Positions 21,669-30,724 of a stretch of 48,054 nucleotides of DNA are shown in pieces. Source of the DNA: a virus; IMG/VR virus record IMGVR_UViG_3300037116_000060, positions 1-48,054 of that record. One strand, given 5' to 3'. The position numbers and the translations under genes are program-made. The notes beneath the pieces were generated by a model. It made no database searches, had not been told where the DNA came from, and worked only from the letters and a program-made list of their open reading frames with translations. Each line of letters starts with the position of its first letter. Position 1 is the stretch's first letter.

Positions 21669-23713
21669 TAAAATTTCCCGTCAGGCGCAAAGCGATACCG
21701 AAGCGCTCCGATACGCCAGAAACTTCCTAGATCACTGCTCGATATCCTGATCGCAACGAGCCGCCCGCGCAATCTAGTGTTGAAATACTTGGTGGCCTGA
21801 GTCACCGAATAGGGGCCGAATATCTGCGGCGTGTCGCCGGGGGATTCGGCCACTAGGAACGTGATCTGGACCGTCGCCGTTTGGGCGGCGTCAAAAAACC
21901 CCCACTTCATGTCAGGCCAAATCAAGTCGATGAAGGTTTTAAAATCCCCCTCCGCAATCGTAAAGTACCCAGTCTGCAAGAACGGCAACATCGCCACGCC
22001 GTCGGCATCGTTCGAGGTCTCGTGCTGATAGAGATACAGCGACACAGGATCGGCTCCAATCGGAGGCCCGAGCACCGACTGATCCACCCACGCCGTTCGG
22101 CCCAGCGAACCATAATCCCATTCGTTCATGTAGACATTGTACTTGACGTACGAATCTACCTCGCCAGTACCGTTCGCCGAAGGATAAAACCACTGGATCT
22201 CGCCGAACCTAGAATTGACTGCGACGCGTATTTTCGTCAGGTTCGCTTGATTGAGATTCTGAAATACGACATCCCACACTGGGCACGGCAGCGGTAATAC
22301 GCCGCCTGCGCCGAGCGTGTAAAACTGCGATGGCCCCATCCAATAATAGATGCCGTTTACGGACGCCGCGGCTTTGCGCGCGATCAGGCCACAACCGGAG
22401 CCAATTTCGTTGAACGAATAGACGTACGGAGGGCCGATGTACTGCATCGACCAGACGTCAATGTCTGTCCACACGAGTGCCTGCTGTGGACCCTGAACGC
22501 CGCCCACGATGCGAGAGCCTTTCGGGATGCGATAGGAGCCGGCTTGATTGGTTACCAGCGCAATCCACTGAAATGGGTTATTGACATCGGACCAGTTGAT
22601 CAGCAGAGGATCTTGGATGCCGGTCTGCGTCGAGCCCCACGCCACAAGCTGACGCTGCGGCATCGCGACGAACACGCCGTCGTTAAGCGGGGGCGCCTGC
22701 GGTATCACTGCGGCAGTTAACTGTCCGACTGGTGTCCAGCCATAGATCGGCTGATACGGAATTTGGACACCTAGCGGGGCTGCCGTTGAGGTAGTTGGGC
22801 ACGCGATTAAATCTTGGCCGAAATTGTCTAATGTCCAATCTGCTGTTGCAATCGGCAATGCTGAGGGCGGTGATGCGCCCTTTCCATTATAAATAAAAAT
22901 CGCGGCGCCCCCGTTCAGCGTAGCGGTATTTATGCTGAAAGCAGCGCCAGGCACCAGAATCGTAAAGGAGTTCGCGTTGGTAATAGACTGGATGATGTAA
23001 TTGCCATAGAGAGTGATGCCACTAGCACCGATCGTAGTTGGCACGAGAACCGGAAACGTGTTTCCGACAGAATACCCGTGATTGGTCAATGTGACTTCGA
23101 CGGTGTTGACACCTATGGTCGTAAACGTTGGCAGTACGGCTGCGGCGGTCGTGGTCGCAGGCAATAGATTCCCGAGGATATCCCGCGCGTATACAGTGTA
23201 CGATGTCGCGTCTGCATACGCGTCAGGATCACACTGGTAGAGACCGAACAGCACAACTCCGCCCACGGCAATTTGCGTCGGGATGTACACGCTGCATGTA
23301 CCGTCAATTCCAGGCGTGGCGGCATCGACTATTTTGATCGACGGACTGCCGATTGTCGCGAACGCCGTCGGAGGGTTGATGAGGCTATTTGCCTGCACCG
23401 GCGTGATATCAGCAAGAACGCCAGCAGTGATGACGCCAAGCTGCGACTGCGTTCCGGATGGCCACACTTGCGTGCCAAATGCCAGATGTGCGTTGTCGTC
23501 AATGTCCTCCCACGCCCACAGCGCGCGGACGATGGCGGACATTACATTCGGAAAGAAGCGCGACCAGCCGCCGAGTTTTTGGCAGAGGGGAGAGCCGTTG
23601 GGATCGTACGCGTAGCGAATAAGATTCGATGACGATATTCCAGAATTCTCGTTGAGTGCCGGCGTCTCTGTCGTATTAACTCCACCAACCAAGCGAAGCA
23701 TTGCATGCGGCAT
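21668..23713 (-). CDS. P22 gp10-like tail hub / DNA-stabilisation protein
   Basis: A 681-residue beta-rich protein beginning MLRLVGGVNTTETPALNENSGISSSNLIRY. The segments GWSRFF, NWSDVNNPFQW, GSRIVGGVQGPQQALVWTDIDVWSMQYIG, SGCGLIARKAA, YYWMGPSQFYTLG and GEIQWFYPS follow the beta-propeller-like pattern of packaged DNA stabilisation (gp10-type) proteins in podoviruses, which form the hub under the portal. The neighbouring adaptor-like genes fit. The assignment is by pattern. Confidence 0.65.
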   Translation of the reverse strand: MPHAMLRLVGGVNTTETPALNENSGISSSNLIRYAYDPNGSPLCQKLGGWSRFFPNVMSAIVRALWAWEDIDDNAHLAFGTQVWPSGTQSQLGVITAGVLADITPVQANSLINPPTAFATIGSPSIKIVDAATPGIDGTCSVYIPTQIAVGGVVLFGLYQCDPDAYADATSYTVYARDILGNLLPATTTAAAVLPTFTTIGVNTVEVTLTNHGYSVGNTFPVLVPTTIGASGITLYGNYIIQSITNANSFTILVPGAAFSINTATLNGGAAIFIYNGKGASPPSALPIATADWTLDNFGQDLIACPTTSTAAPLGVQIPYQPIYGWTPVGQLTAAVIPQAPPLNDGVFVAMPQRQLVAWGSTQTGIQDPLLINWSDVNNPFQWIALVTNQAGSYRIPKGSRIVGGVQGPQQALVWTDIDVWSMQYIGPPYVYSFNEIGSGCGLIARKAAASVNGIYYWMGPSQFYTLGAGGVLPLPCPVWDVVFQNLNQANLTKIRVAVNSRFGEIQWFYPSANGTGEVDSYVKYNVYMNEWDYGSLGRTAWVDQSVLGPPIGADPVSLYLYQHETSNDADGVAMLPFLQTGYFTIAEGDFKTFIDLIWPDMKWGFFDAAQTATVQITFLVAESPGDTPQIFGPYSVTQATKYFNTRLRGRLVAIRISSSDLGSFWRIGALRYRFAPDGKF

Positions 23714-23716
23714 GCG

Positions 23717-24517
23717 TCACCGCGTCGGCGTGGCAGAGACTGGCGCGGAGTACGATGACCAGGAACTGCCCATGAATTTCTTTCGGTTCTCCTCGCTGAT
23801 CGCGCCGAGCCGCAGCGCCTGATATTGTTTCTCGTACGATTGTCCCATATCGGCTGAATCCGATGTCGCGGAGAAATTGCGCTGAAACGCCGATATATAA
23901 ATCATGCTCGCCATCATGAGCATGTCTGGCAAGAACTCAGAAATATACGTGTACGCCGTATCGGCCACGCCAGCCGTAACAAACTGCGCCAATGACGGCA
24001 GCCGAATCACGCCATTGACTCGCACTGGATACGCGTAGTTCGGTGGTGGCCCTAGCAGCACGTTGATATTCGTATTGGCGCCATCCCCGAACGTGTCTCC
24101 GGCCATGGCGAAGAAACGTGGCTGCCCTGACTGCGCCAGTCCTGAGTAGCAGTTCTGGATGAACTCGCGCGACACTGGCGTCAACGGGCTGCTATTGATG
24201 ACTTGCGCGCCATTGTTCTGCGTGATTTCTAGAGTCTCAACGGTTAGGAAATCGTTGATCGGAATCGACATGGTGCTCTGTCCGGCAGTTAGCGCATAGG
24301 TATTAGACGAACGGGCATTCAAAAAATCTATATCGCGCTGAATCCGTAACTCAGCGAAATTCAGCGCCTGCGGAAGCGCCGTTTGCATGGGCGCATCGAT
24401 GAAGCTATAGAGGCCAGAAATCTCTTGGGTCAGCGCAACCGCCATGACGCCCAACTGCTGGACGTAGGCGTTATAGGATAGCGGATTAGTGGCTGGAGCG
24501 GTCAAGGCGCAACCCAC
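23717..24517 (-). CDS. Adaptor-like phage structural protein
   Basis: A 266-residue protein. FAELRIQRDIDFLNARSS, LTAGQSTMSIPINDFLTVETLEI and FLPDMLMMASMIYISAFQRNF are patterns of phage tail-adaptor (head-to-tail connector) proteins. GTG 24517 gives a 16-bp overlap with the preceding gene; TTG 24505 would give 4 bp. The first is used. It lies next to the gp10-like gene. Confidence 0.6.
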   Translation of the reverse strand: MGCALTAPATNPLSYNAYVQQLGVMAVALTQEISGLYSFIDAPMQTALPQALNFAELRIQRDIDFLNARSSNTYALTAGQSTMSIPINDFLTVETLEITQNNGAQVINSSPLTPVSREFIQNCYSGLAQSGQPRFFAMAGDTFGDGANTNINVLLGPPPNYAYPVRVNGVIRLPSLAQFVTAGVADTAYTYISEFLPDMLMMASMIYISAFQRNFSATSDSADMGQSYEKQYQALRLGAISEENRKKFMGSSWSSYSAPVSATPTR

Positions 24518-25677
24518 ACCGCGATGTAGCGGACCTGCATGTTGTGCGGTGTTGATCCGCTGTGCAGGCCAGAACCGAAAATAACTTCAAAATGATTGTT
24601 CTGCCACGCAGAGTTCACCATGTTTACCGAAGCGAATGTAATGTGAGAGAAGCATGTGCCGTTGAAACACGGCAGCACAAAGCCTCCGCTGGTTGCCGGC
24701 GACCAGCCGCTGCCCCATATCTGCTCGCTGTTGTAAGCGACATTAGTGCCGCTATAATAAGACTCCTGCGGTGAGTTCGCGGGCCAGTTGTGCAGCGTCT
24801 GCGTGAAGCCGTAAAAACCACCAGAGGAGAATCCGTTCTCCTCGGTGTCGTACTCAACGTACTGCGCGATCGAGGTATTGGCTTGACCCTCCACGGTCCA
24901 CAGATACGCCGCATCCCATTGAGTCGTCGTAGCGTTTGAGTCCGTCGATGCCGTCTCGAAGTAGAACTTGTTGTTCATCGGGATCTGCGGGAAACCCGAT
25001 GCTAATTGGGCGACTGTATAGTTCTGATTGAACGTCGCGGCTGAGAGAAAACCTCCGTATGTGCCGGTGCTGCCAGCGTTGACCAGCGTCAACTGCCCAT
25101 TGGTAGTTGTGAATTGGGCAGACGTGCACCCTGTATTCGCCCCTGGAGCCCCGCAAGTAAAATAGTTAGAAATCGGCGTGCCGTTGGAGGGGACTAGGTT
25201 TATGTCAGAGACGACCGGATGAATGATGATGAGCGGCGTGTGCAGCCCGAGCGCTGCGGCTCCTGCGGGCACCGGGGGGTTGAGGATCAGCCAGCGCGTA
25301 CCGTTACTCTGCTCAGGACCCAGATCTGAGGTCGTCGCGGTGTAGCCGTTATAGCTCGCGGCTGGGTAGTTCGCGATCAGCTGCGCGTCAGTCGGCGTGC
25401 CAGGGATGTAACTGCTCGACCAGGTAGATGCGTTGAAAGCGACCCAGGACGCCCCGTTACTCCACACTGGCCCCAAATCACCCGTAACTGCGGAAGTCCC
25501 CACAGGAACCGCAGAAGCCGGGTACGCTGCGCTTAGCACGGTTGAGGCCGAGAAGTAGCCAAGGTTGGGGGTTGCTGCTGCTGTCGCCGCGCTTGCGCTT
25601 CTCAGTTGAATGCCGCCAGAGAGCGCCGCAGTTAGCAGTAGCAGTAGATAGAGAGTGAATGAGCGTGGGAAACGCAT
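24502..25677 (-). CDS. Exported protein, possible concanavalin-like / GH16-like domain
   Basis: A 391-residue protein from ATG 25677 (AGGAG 10 nt upstream). Residues 1-30 are a long signal peptide (LYLLLLLTAALSGG, then SASA). Residues about 40-145 contain two copies of a YPA...DLGP...SNG...W module. The C-terminal domain has KFYFETASTDS, AQYVEYDTEENGF and WQNNHFEVIFGS; the E-Y-D-T-E-E string resembles the GH16 active-site motif E-x-D-x-(x)-E in a concanavalin A-like fold. Enzymatic activity is only suggested. It belongs to the set of exported adhesin-like genes. Confidence 0.5.
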   Translation of the reverse strand: MRFPRSFTLYLLLLLTAALSGGIQLRSASAATAAATPNLGYFSASTVLSAAYPASAVPVGTSAVTGDLGPVWSNGASWVAFNASTWSSSYIPGTPTDAQLIANYPAASYNGYTATTSDLGPEQSNGTRWLILNPPVPAGAAALGLHTPLIIIHPVVSDINLVPSNGTPISNYFTCGAPGANTGCTSAQFTTTNGQLTLVNAGSTGTYGGFLSAATFNQNYTVAQLASGFPQIPMNNKFYFETASTDSNATTTQWDAAYLWTVEGQANTSIAQYVEYDTEENGFSSGGFYGFTQTLHNWPANSPQESYYSGTNVAYNSEQIWGSGWSPATSGGFVLPCFNGTCFSHITFASVNMVNSAWQNNHFEVIFGSGLHSGSTPHNMQVRYIAVWVAP

Positions 25678-25678
25678 A

Positions 25679-26749
25679 TCAGTAGGCTCCTGCATCATAA
25701 CTTAGATAGTCGCCGACCGTCGCCACGCCGAGCATGGTACAACTCGTCGCGGTGTGCGCGGTCTGTATAAATGCTAACTGTCCAGTCTCATCGGTCATAT
25801 TGCAGCGCCAGCCATTAGTCGGTGTCACGTTCGTGGTAAAAGTTAGCACGACTGAGCACGTGCCGGTGGTCCCTCCGGTCGTGAAGCCACCATACGCCAC
25901 CTGCTGCGAGGCACTCGGGCCGCCATTGAGAGCGCTGGTCGAACAGCTCGTGCCCACTGCCGTGTAGCCTCCCCCGGCGCTTGGAACCGTTGCTGGCAGG
26001 AAACCAGATGGGATCGCAGCTTGACTTACGAGTTGCCTGGAAGAGTTGCTGCCAAGAAGTGTCGCAGAGAGCGGAACCGAGGTTCCGTTTATTGCGTTGG
26101 CGTTGTTCACGCCTGAACCCGCCACGTTGATCGACGCGCCACTCCCTACCACCATGGCTGCGGTCGTATTCGTACCGCTGGTGATGGCATTGAACGCGGA
26201 TGATCCGCCCCCGCCTGAGCCGCAGTCTGATCCAGTGCCTGAGATCAGGCCGGAGCTATTAGCATGCAGGCATTGCGTCACACCGGTGATGGCAGAGTCA
26301 GTGATGGATGTCGTAAGAATGGCGGCAAAAGACTGCGTTGCCGACCACGTATTGGTGCCGTTCAGCAGCGGGATAGTCGCTCCGGCGACACCTACGCTGG
26401 TCGTCGCAGCCGTGCCGAAAAGAACTCCACCGGTTCTCAGGCAAGTGATGTTTGGCTGTGAGAACGAGCAGTCGCCTCCCAACGCAAAGCCACTAAACGC
26501 GCCAGAATTGTTGTATTGAAGCTGCCCGGTCGAGCCGCCTGGAGAGCCGCCTGTTGCAACCGCTATTCCATTAACAAATAGCCCCTGAGCATTGAGTGTT
26601 CCAGGCCCCTGAACCCCACCGGTAGCTGAACCCAAAGACAGTCCTGCGCCCAACCCGTACGTGATTCCAGGCGGTGGGAAGTAGTGGTAGACGCCCTGCG
26701 CAGAGGCGACGGTACTTGCCAGCAAGAATGCCCAGAGTATGTGTTTCAT
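25679..26749 (-). CDS. Exported tail-fibre-like protein
   Basis: A 356-residue protein from ATG 26749 (TGATG overlap). MKHILWAFLLASTVASAQ is a clean signal peptide. The rest is Gly/Ser/Thr-rich and fibre-like, including STGQLQYNNSGAFSGF, ATTSVGVAGATIPLLNGTNTWSATQSF and a C-terminal domain ending TCSVVLTFTTNVTPTNGWRCNMTD; such segments occur in phage tail fibres. An exported fibre is unusual for a virion protein. Confidence 0.6.
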   Translation of the reverse strand: MKHILWAFLLASTVASAQGVYHYFPPPGITYGLGAGLSLGSATGGVQGPGTLNAQGLFVNGIAVATGGSPGGSTGQLQYNNSGAFSGFALGGDCSFSQPNITCLRTGGVLFGTAATTSVGVAGATIPLLNGTNTWSATQSFAAILTTSITDSAITGVTQCLHANSSGLISGTGSDCGSGGGGSSAFNAITSGTNTTAAMVVGSGASINVAGSGVNNANAINGTSVPLSATLLGSNSSRQLVSQAAIPSGFLPATVPSAGGGYTAVGTSCSTSALNGGPSASQQVAYGGFTTGGTTGTCSVVLTFTTNVTPTNGWRCNMTDETGQLAFIQTAHTATSCTMLGVATVGDYLSYDAGAY

Positions 26750-27240
26750 CACAGCGCCACCCACTTGCCGATCGTTGCCGAATACTTGAACGATTTCGAA
26801 TCGTTCTGCGTCAGAATCAAGTCGCCTGGCAATCTGAATTGGTTGGCAGCAATCGATCCGACATTCAGCGCGTTTAGCGTCATAGCGAAGGCGCTTAGGT
26901 TTGTGATAACGATAATCTGACCATCGAATCCAGCCTGTAGACCCGTGATATTGCAAATCGCTGTCGGCGTCAGCTCCACGAATCCGACTGCTGGACCCAT
27001 CTGATTCGATGCGGTGTAGTCGTTATTCGCGCCTGCCGCTGGAACCGCGTAGATGACGCCCGTGGGGCCCGTTGCGCCGATCCTTGACGCAATGGCCGCG
27101 ATCTGAGCCAGCGATACGCGGATCGACACCCACCCAAGTTGACCGTTAGGCAGAGTCGTCGGCTGCGCGGCTTCCAATTGCTCGACGCCAAGCAGGCCAG
27201 CGACGGCTTGGGGGAGCTGCAATATGGTGGTTGTGCTCAC
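26749..27240 (-). CDS. Phage structural-region protein
   Basis: A 163-residue protein with no signal peptide. The segment ICNITGLQAGFDGQIIVITNLSAFAMTLNAL, followed by NQFRLPGDLILTQNDSKSFKY and KWVAL, is a receptor-binding or fibre-cap beta domain widely seen in phage fibres. The N-terminal part is Ala/Leu-rich. Coupled to both neighbours. Confidence 0.55.
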   Translation of the reverse strand: MSTTTILQLPQAVAGLLGVEQLEAAQPTTLPNGQLGWVSIRVSLAQIAAIASRIGATGPTGVIYAVPAAGANNDYTASNQMGPAVGFVELTPTAICNITGLQAGFDGQIIVITNLSAFAMTLNALNVGSIAANQFRLPGDLILTQNDSKSFKYSATIGKWVAL

Positions 27241-27974
27241 GTTACCCCCACAGGGATGGCTGGCGAACCGTACGGCAATCCGACCAGCGCTGTCACGATG
27301 CGGGTCTTCGGCGTCAGCAGGGAACCCGCTGGAATGTTCCCAGACGTCATATAGGTAAACATCGTCGCCGTCGGCACGGTCACGCTATAAAATCCACAAG
27401 CGGCGCGATCCGACAGCGCCTCGATCGACACCTGATCATTGGGCTGTAATCCATGAACTTTTGAGCACGTCACGACAATCGTCGCGGTTCCGTCGGCGAT
27501 GACAGACAGGAGCGCGAGCGGCACGCCGAACGCCTTCTGCACGCCGCCGTTGTAGGGCATGACGGCGTTTTGTTCGAGACCCGCAGGACTGCCGATGGGC
27601 TGCGTAATACGATTCTGGCAATCCTCGGTGACGCGCAGCGTGGTCGAGGGGGTTGGGATGCCGACGATTGGGTCAACGGCATTCGATACCGTCGAGCGGT
27701 AGTCTGTTTCGGCGTCTGCGAAGTTCTCCGGGCGCGGCTGCCATATTGGAACAGGGTCTGCGGGTAAAATCACGGCCCTGTTTTGCTCCTGCGGTGTGTC
27801 GAGACATCGCCTGCAAACTAGAAGCCACAGATTTTGTAAACTTCCTCCGCGCCAGTCAGCCTGAAATTGTGCGTCGCATCTGTTTCCCCAGAATCCACAT
27901 CGGTCACAAACAAAAAACGCCGACGGCTTCTTAGCCGAAACTCTCGCTTTACCTGCGCGCGATGCATAAGCCAT
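27237..27974 (-). CDS. Phage structural protein with zinc-ribbon-like segment
   Basis: A 245-residue protein from ATG 27974. The N-terminal part has FFVCDRCGFWGNRCD and, about 27 residues later, LLVCRRCLD, giving two Cys pairs of a zinc ribbon, then ILPADPVPIWQPRPENF. This N-terminal block is a recurring phage pattern beside adaptor genes. The C-terminal half is beta-rich. Its start overlaps the stop of the HNH gene upstream, which suggests the HNH gene was inserted at this junction. Confidence 0.6.
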   Translation of the reverse strand: MAYASRAGKARVSAKKPSAFFVCDRCGFWGNRCDAQFQADWRGGSLQNLWLLVCRRCLDTPQEQNRAVILPADPVPIWQPRPENFADAETDYRSTVSNAVDPIVGIPTPSTTLRVTEDCQNRITQPIGSPAGLEQNAVMPYNGGVQKAFGVPLALLSVIADGTATIVVTCSKVHGLQPNDQVSIEALSDRAACGFYSVTVPTATMFTYMTSGNIPAGSLLTPKTRIVTALVGLPYGSPAIPVGVT

Positions 27975-28636
27975 TAGAGGTGGCTCCGAAGGTTTTTCTG
28001 TGGATTCCACAGCATATGTTCGAATTTCTTCGGCACCTTGATCCATTTCTTATCGTTGTCGGCAGCAGTTAATACCTGCAAGTTCCATGGAACGTGGAGA
28101 CCGGTCCATCCTTGACCATGGATAGAGAAGATGTGATCCACATGGTGTTTGATTCCAGTCTGCATCGTGCGCGCGGCAGATATCTCATAGAATTCTTGGA
28201 TCTGCGCTTTTTGAATTGCATTTAGCCAAGAAGGCATAGCGTGGCGACGACGCAAGAGATTAGCTCTTGCGCTAGCACTTCGGCGCACTTTGTTTTCCTT
28301 ACCCCACTTTGCAATTCGCGCATTCTCTTTCTTGCGGTACTCTGGATCCTCCATCCTGCGAAGACGAGCCACGTTATTAGTTTCTCTAGCACGCTCTAAA
28401 TTCGCGGCGCGCCATTCATCTAGACGTTTCCTCATAGGTTTTGGATCAGAATGGTATCTAGCCTTTTCCCGCTCTCTATGCTTTTCAGCGCCTTCTGGCG
28501 TTGCCCGAAGTCGAGCGATGCTCTGGCGATTGCAATCCTTGCACCACAACGAAATTCCATCCTTTCGCTGACTATGCTTTCCGAACTTTTCTATCGGAAG
28601 CGTGAGCTTGCACTTCGAGCACCTTCTCTCGCTCAT
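27974..28636 (-). CDS. HNH homing-type endonuclease
   Basis: A 220-residue protein. An N-terminal zinc finger has C6, C9, C32 and C35 (RRCSKCKL, WCKDCN). A long basic helical middle follows, and an HNH domain near residues 161-197 has GIKHHVDHIFSIHGQGWTGLHVPWNLQVL with H164/H165, D167-H168 and N185. Free-standing HNH genes of this kind cut phage DNA and spread between genomes. It sits between two structural genes with seamless overlaps at both ends. Confidence 0.8.
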   Translation of the reverse strand: MSERRCSKCKLTLPIEKFGKHSQRKDGISLWCKDCNRQSIARLRATPEGAEKHREREKARYHSDPKPMRKRLDEWRAANLERARETNNVARLRRMEDPEYRKKENARIAKWGKENKVRRSASARANLLRRRHAMPSWLNAIQKAQIQEFYEISAARTMQTGIKHHVDHIFSIHGQGWTGLHVPWNLQVLTAADNDKKWIKVPKKFEHMLWNPQKNLRSHL

Positions 28637-29337
28637 CTAAAATACCCACTAATCATCGGCGATATATAAATGTTGGCCTGTTCGACGTTTTGTCTGCTTG
28701 CGATACCGAACGTTTCGGCCGCCTTCATTTTCAACATAGGAGTCTTGTCTGGCGCCCACGAATACGACAACACCTCAGCCAGTCCGAATGCATAAGCATT
28801 CTGGAAGTACACCGGAATCTCTACGTTCTGGCCGTTCGCCAGATTTGAATCTTGCGTTTGTCTAAGTCTGTAGTATTTGAAACATGCCTGCCGCCCATCT
28901 GGGCACGGCCACAAATTGGCGGTGGGAGACAATAATCTGTTGAACCATACAGTAGTCGGCATTCCCTGCTGCTTCTTGTTCGGATAACTCGCATATTCCG
29001 TACGACTGATCGGCGTCATAATCCGATCAATCTCCTGCTGGCCATTATTGAACGTGCAGTACATGTCGAGCATCACGATGGTGTTCGACGGCACTGGATA
29101 TGTAGGACATCCTTGAATTAACGGTATCCGCTCCAGATCAACCTGCCAAAGATTAACGCCGTTGGCGCTCCACTCTCCCATCAGGAGATTGGTCGCCATC
29201 CTTGCATCCTCAAAATGCTCTTGGAGTAGGGCCGTTCTACGTACACCACACAACCCGAACGCGAACGCGACCGCCTCCCCCATTCCGGGAGAGAACTGGT
29301 ATGCGCCACTAGTATTGGATGGATTCGGCGTACTCAC
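28633..29337 (-). CDS. Head-tail adaptor-like protein (P22 gp4-type)
   Basis: A 234-residue protein. EAVAFAFGLCGVRRTALLQEHFEDARMATNLLMGEWSANGVNLWQVD, IPLIQGCPTYPVPSNTIVMLDMYC and YFQNAYAFGLAEVLSYSWAP form the pattern of podoviral head-completion or tail-adaptor proteins, which extend the portal ring. Position next to other tail genes agrees. Which ring of the tail it forms cannot be told. Confidence 0.6.
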   Translation of the reverse strand: MSTPNPSNTSGAYQFSPGMGEAVAFAFGLCGVRRTALLQEHFEDARMATNLLMGEWSANGVNLWQVDLERIPLIQGCPTYPVPSNTIVMLDMYCTFNNGQQEIDRIMTPISRTEYASYPNKKQQGMPTTVWFNRLLSPTANLWPCPDGRQACFKYYRLRQTQDSNLANGQNVEIPVYFQNAYAFGLAEVLSYSWAPDKTPMLKMKAAETFGIASRQNVEQANIYISPMISGYFR

Positions 29338-30389
29338 GCTGCCTTACTCTCGCAAAACTCCAAATTCCTACGAAGCCTCAAATCATCCGGCGTCAGCTCG
29401 ACGGCGCGCCGCGCATGCTCCAGCGCCAACGAATACTGCCCGAGATTGTACGCCGCAATGGAAGCCAAGTCGTGCGGCGCGGCGCCCCACACGACCGGAT
29501 CGACGGTGTACAACTTCTCGCGATTCGTAATTGACAGGCATGTGAGGGCAGCGCCCAGACATTCTGCCCACCTTGAAGTCCGGTAACAGCACAGCGCCAG
29601 ATCGTGCCACGGCTCGCGCGTATCTGGCGCCTCACTGCAGGAATCGCGGAACCATTTCAGCGCTAACGCCCACTCTTGAAGTTCCTGATACGAGCGCCCA
29701 ATCACGCGCATGGCATAGCAGCGCTCGTTCGGCCAGTTCGCGCGCGGCAGGGCAAGATAGCGCTCGCCCTGCGTTATGGCCTCGCGCCACATCGAGCGGA
29801 ATGAGAGTTCGCGCGCATAGTAGAAGGCGTTGCGTGGCTCGGTCGGGTTTTCCTCGATGCTGATGCGCAGAAGATCCAGATACTGGCCGCGTGATTTCTC
29901 TGGGTCTGACTTGTGAACCACTAGGAGCTGATCAGTGTTGGCCCAGACTTCTGGGATGCGATCGGGTACCAAATATTCGTGACATGGTAGCGCCCATCTG
30001 ACGCCGTGGCGCGCATGGATTTTTTCATAGCTGAAAACAATCCCGCAACCCCAATCGAATCCGTACCGCAGCCGCGTCGTACCAGGCGTCCAGACGCGTT
30101 CGATTTCCTCGCGCCAGCCGGGTTGCAAGACTTCGTCAAGATCAAGGCTCAGGCAGACATCTATATCTAACGGCAGCAGCGCAAGTGCGGCATTGCGAGC
30201 GTCATCGAAGCGCCAAGGTTTGATGCCGATGTGAGCGACAGTTGCGCCGTTGTCGTGGAGCAGTTTTACCGTGTCATCGGTCGAGCCAGTGTCGGCGACG
30301 AAGATAAGATCCGCGTCGCGCGCGGCGTCGCAGAAGCGCTGGGCGAACTTGGCTTCCTGAAGTGCAATTGCGTAGATGGCGATTTTCAC
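29334..30389 (-). CDS. Family 2 glycosyltransferase with TPR-like tail
   Basis: A 351-residue protein. The GT-A domain is clear: IAIYAIALQEAKFAQRF, the nucleotide-binding VADTGSTDDTV (residues 31-41), PWRFDDARNAAL, and the metal-binding LSLDLDEVL (80-88). Residues about 190-345 contain helical repeats (NAFYYARELSFRSMWREAITQGERYL, then later YNLGQYSLALEHARRAVEL) of TPR type. Such phage enzymes may glycosylate virion or cell-surface components; the acceptor is unknown. It lies among tail genes and overlaps the next gene by ATGA. Confidence 0.75.
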   Translation of the reverse strand: MKIAIYAIALQEAKFAQRFCDAARDADLIFVADTGSTDDTVKLLHDNGATVAHIGIKPWRFDDARNAALALLPLDIDVCLSLDLDEVLQPGWREEIERVWTPGTTRLRYGFDWGCGIVFSYEKIHARHGVRWALPCHEYLVPDRIPEVWANTDQLLVVHKSDPEKSRGQYLDLLRISIEENPTEPRNAFYYARELSFRSMWREAITQGERYLALPRANWPNERCYAMRVIGRSYQELQEWALALKWFRDSCSEAPDTREPWHDLALCCYRTSRWAECLGAALTCLSITNREKLYTVDPVVWGAAPHDLASIAAYNLGQYSLALEHARRAVELTPDDLRLRRNLEFCESKAA

Positions 30390-30724
30390 TGGATCTTAGG
30401 CTGAGAATTGATGGCCACTGATGTTTTCTGAGCCTGCGTTACGCGCGTAATCTCTTTGTCCAAAAGATGATCCAGATGCTCGTTGTTGGCGAGAATACCC
30501 AAGTCGCGCACCCGCACCATGTGCTCGCGCAGGACCGCGTAACGCGCCGCGAACGCTTTGTGCTGCGCTATGGAATCATCGTAAGCCTTTTGCATCACTG
30601 CTATGGAATGCTCGTGCTGGTCACCAATGCGCTTGATGCAGGCGGCCTGGTTAGCTTCGTTGTGTCTCAGCAATCCCACGGCAGCGGCGAACTGCTGTTC
30701 TAGAAAAGCCTCGCGCTCGCTCAT
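30386..30724 (-). CDS. Coiled-coil phage protein
   Basis: A 112-residue protein beginning [26 protein letters not shown] at a TGATG overlap with the tail spike gene. Charged helical content and heptad-like spacing throughout, no membrane helix. It may be a small chaperone for the neighbouring spike or fibre, but this is a guess. Confidence 0.5.
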   Translation of the reverse strand: MSEREAFLEQQFAAAVGLLRHNEANQAACIKRIGDQHEHSIAVMQKAYDDSIAQHKAFAARYAVLREHMVRVRDLGILANNEHLDHLLDKEITRVTQAQKTSVAINSQPKIQ

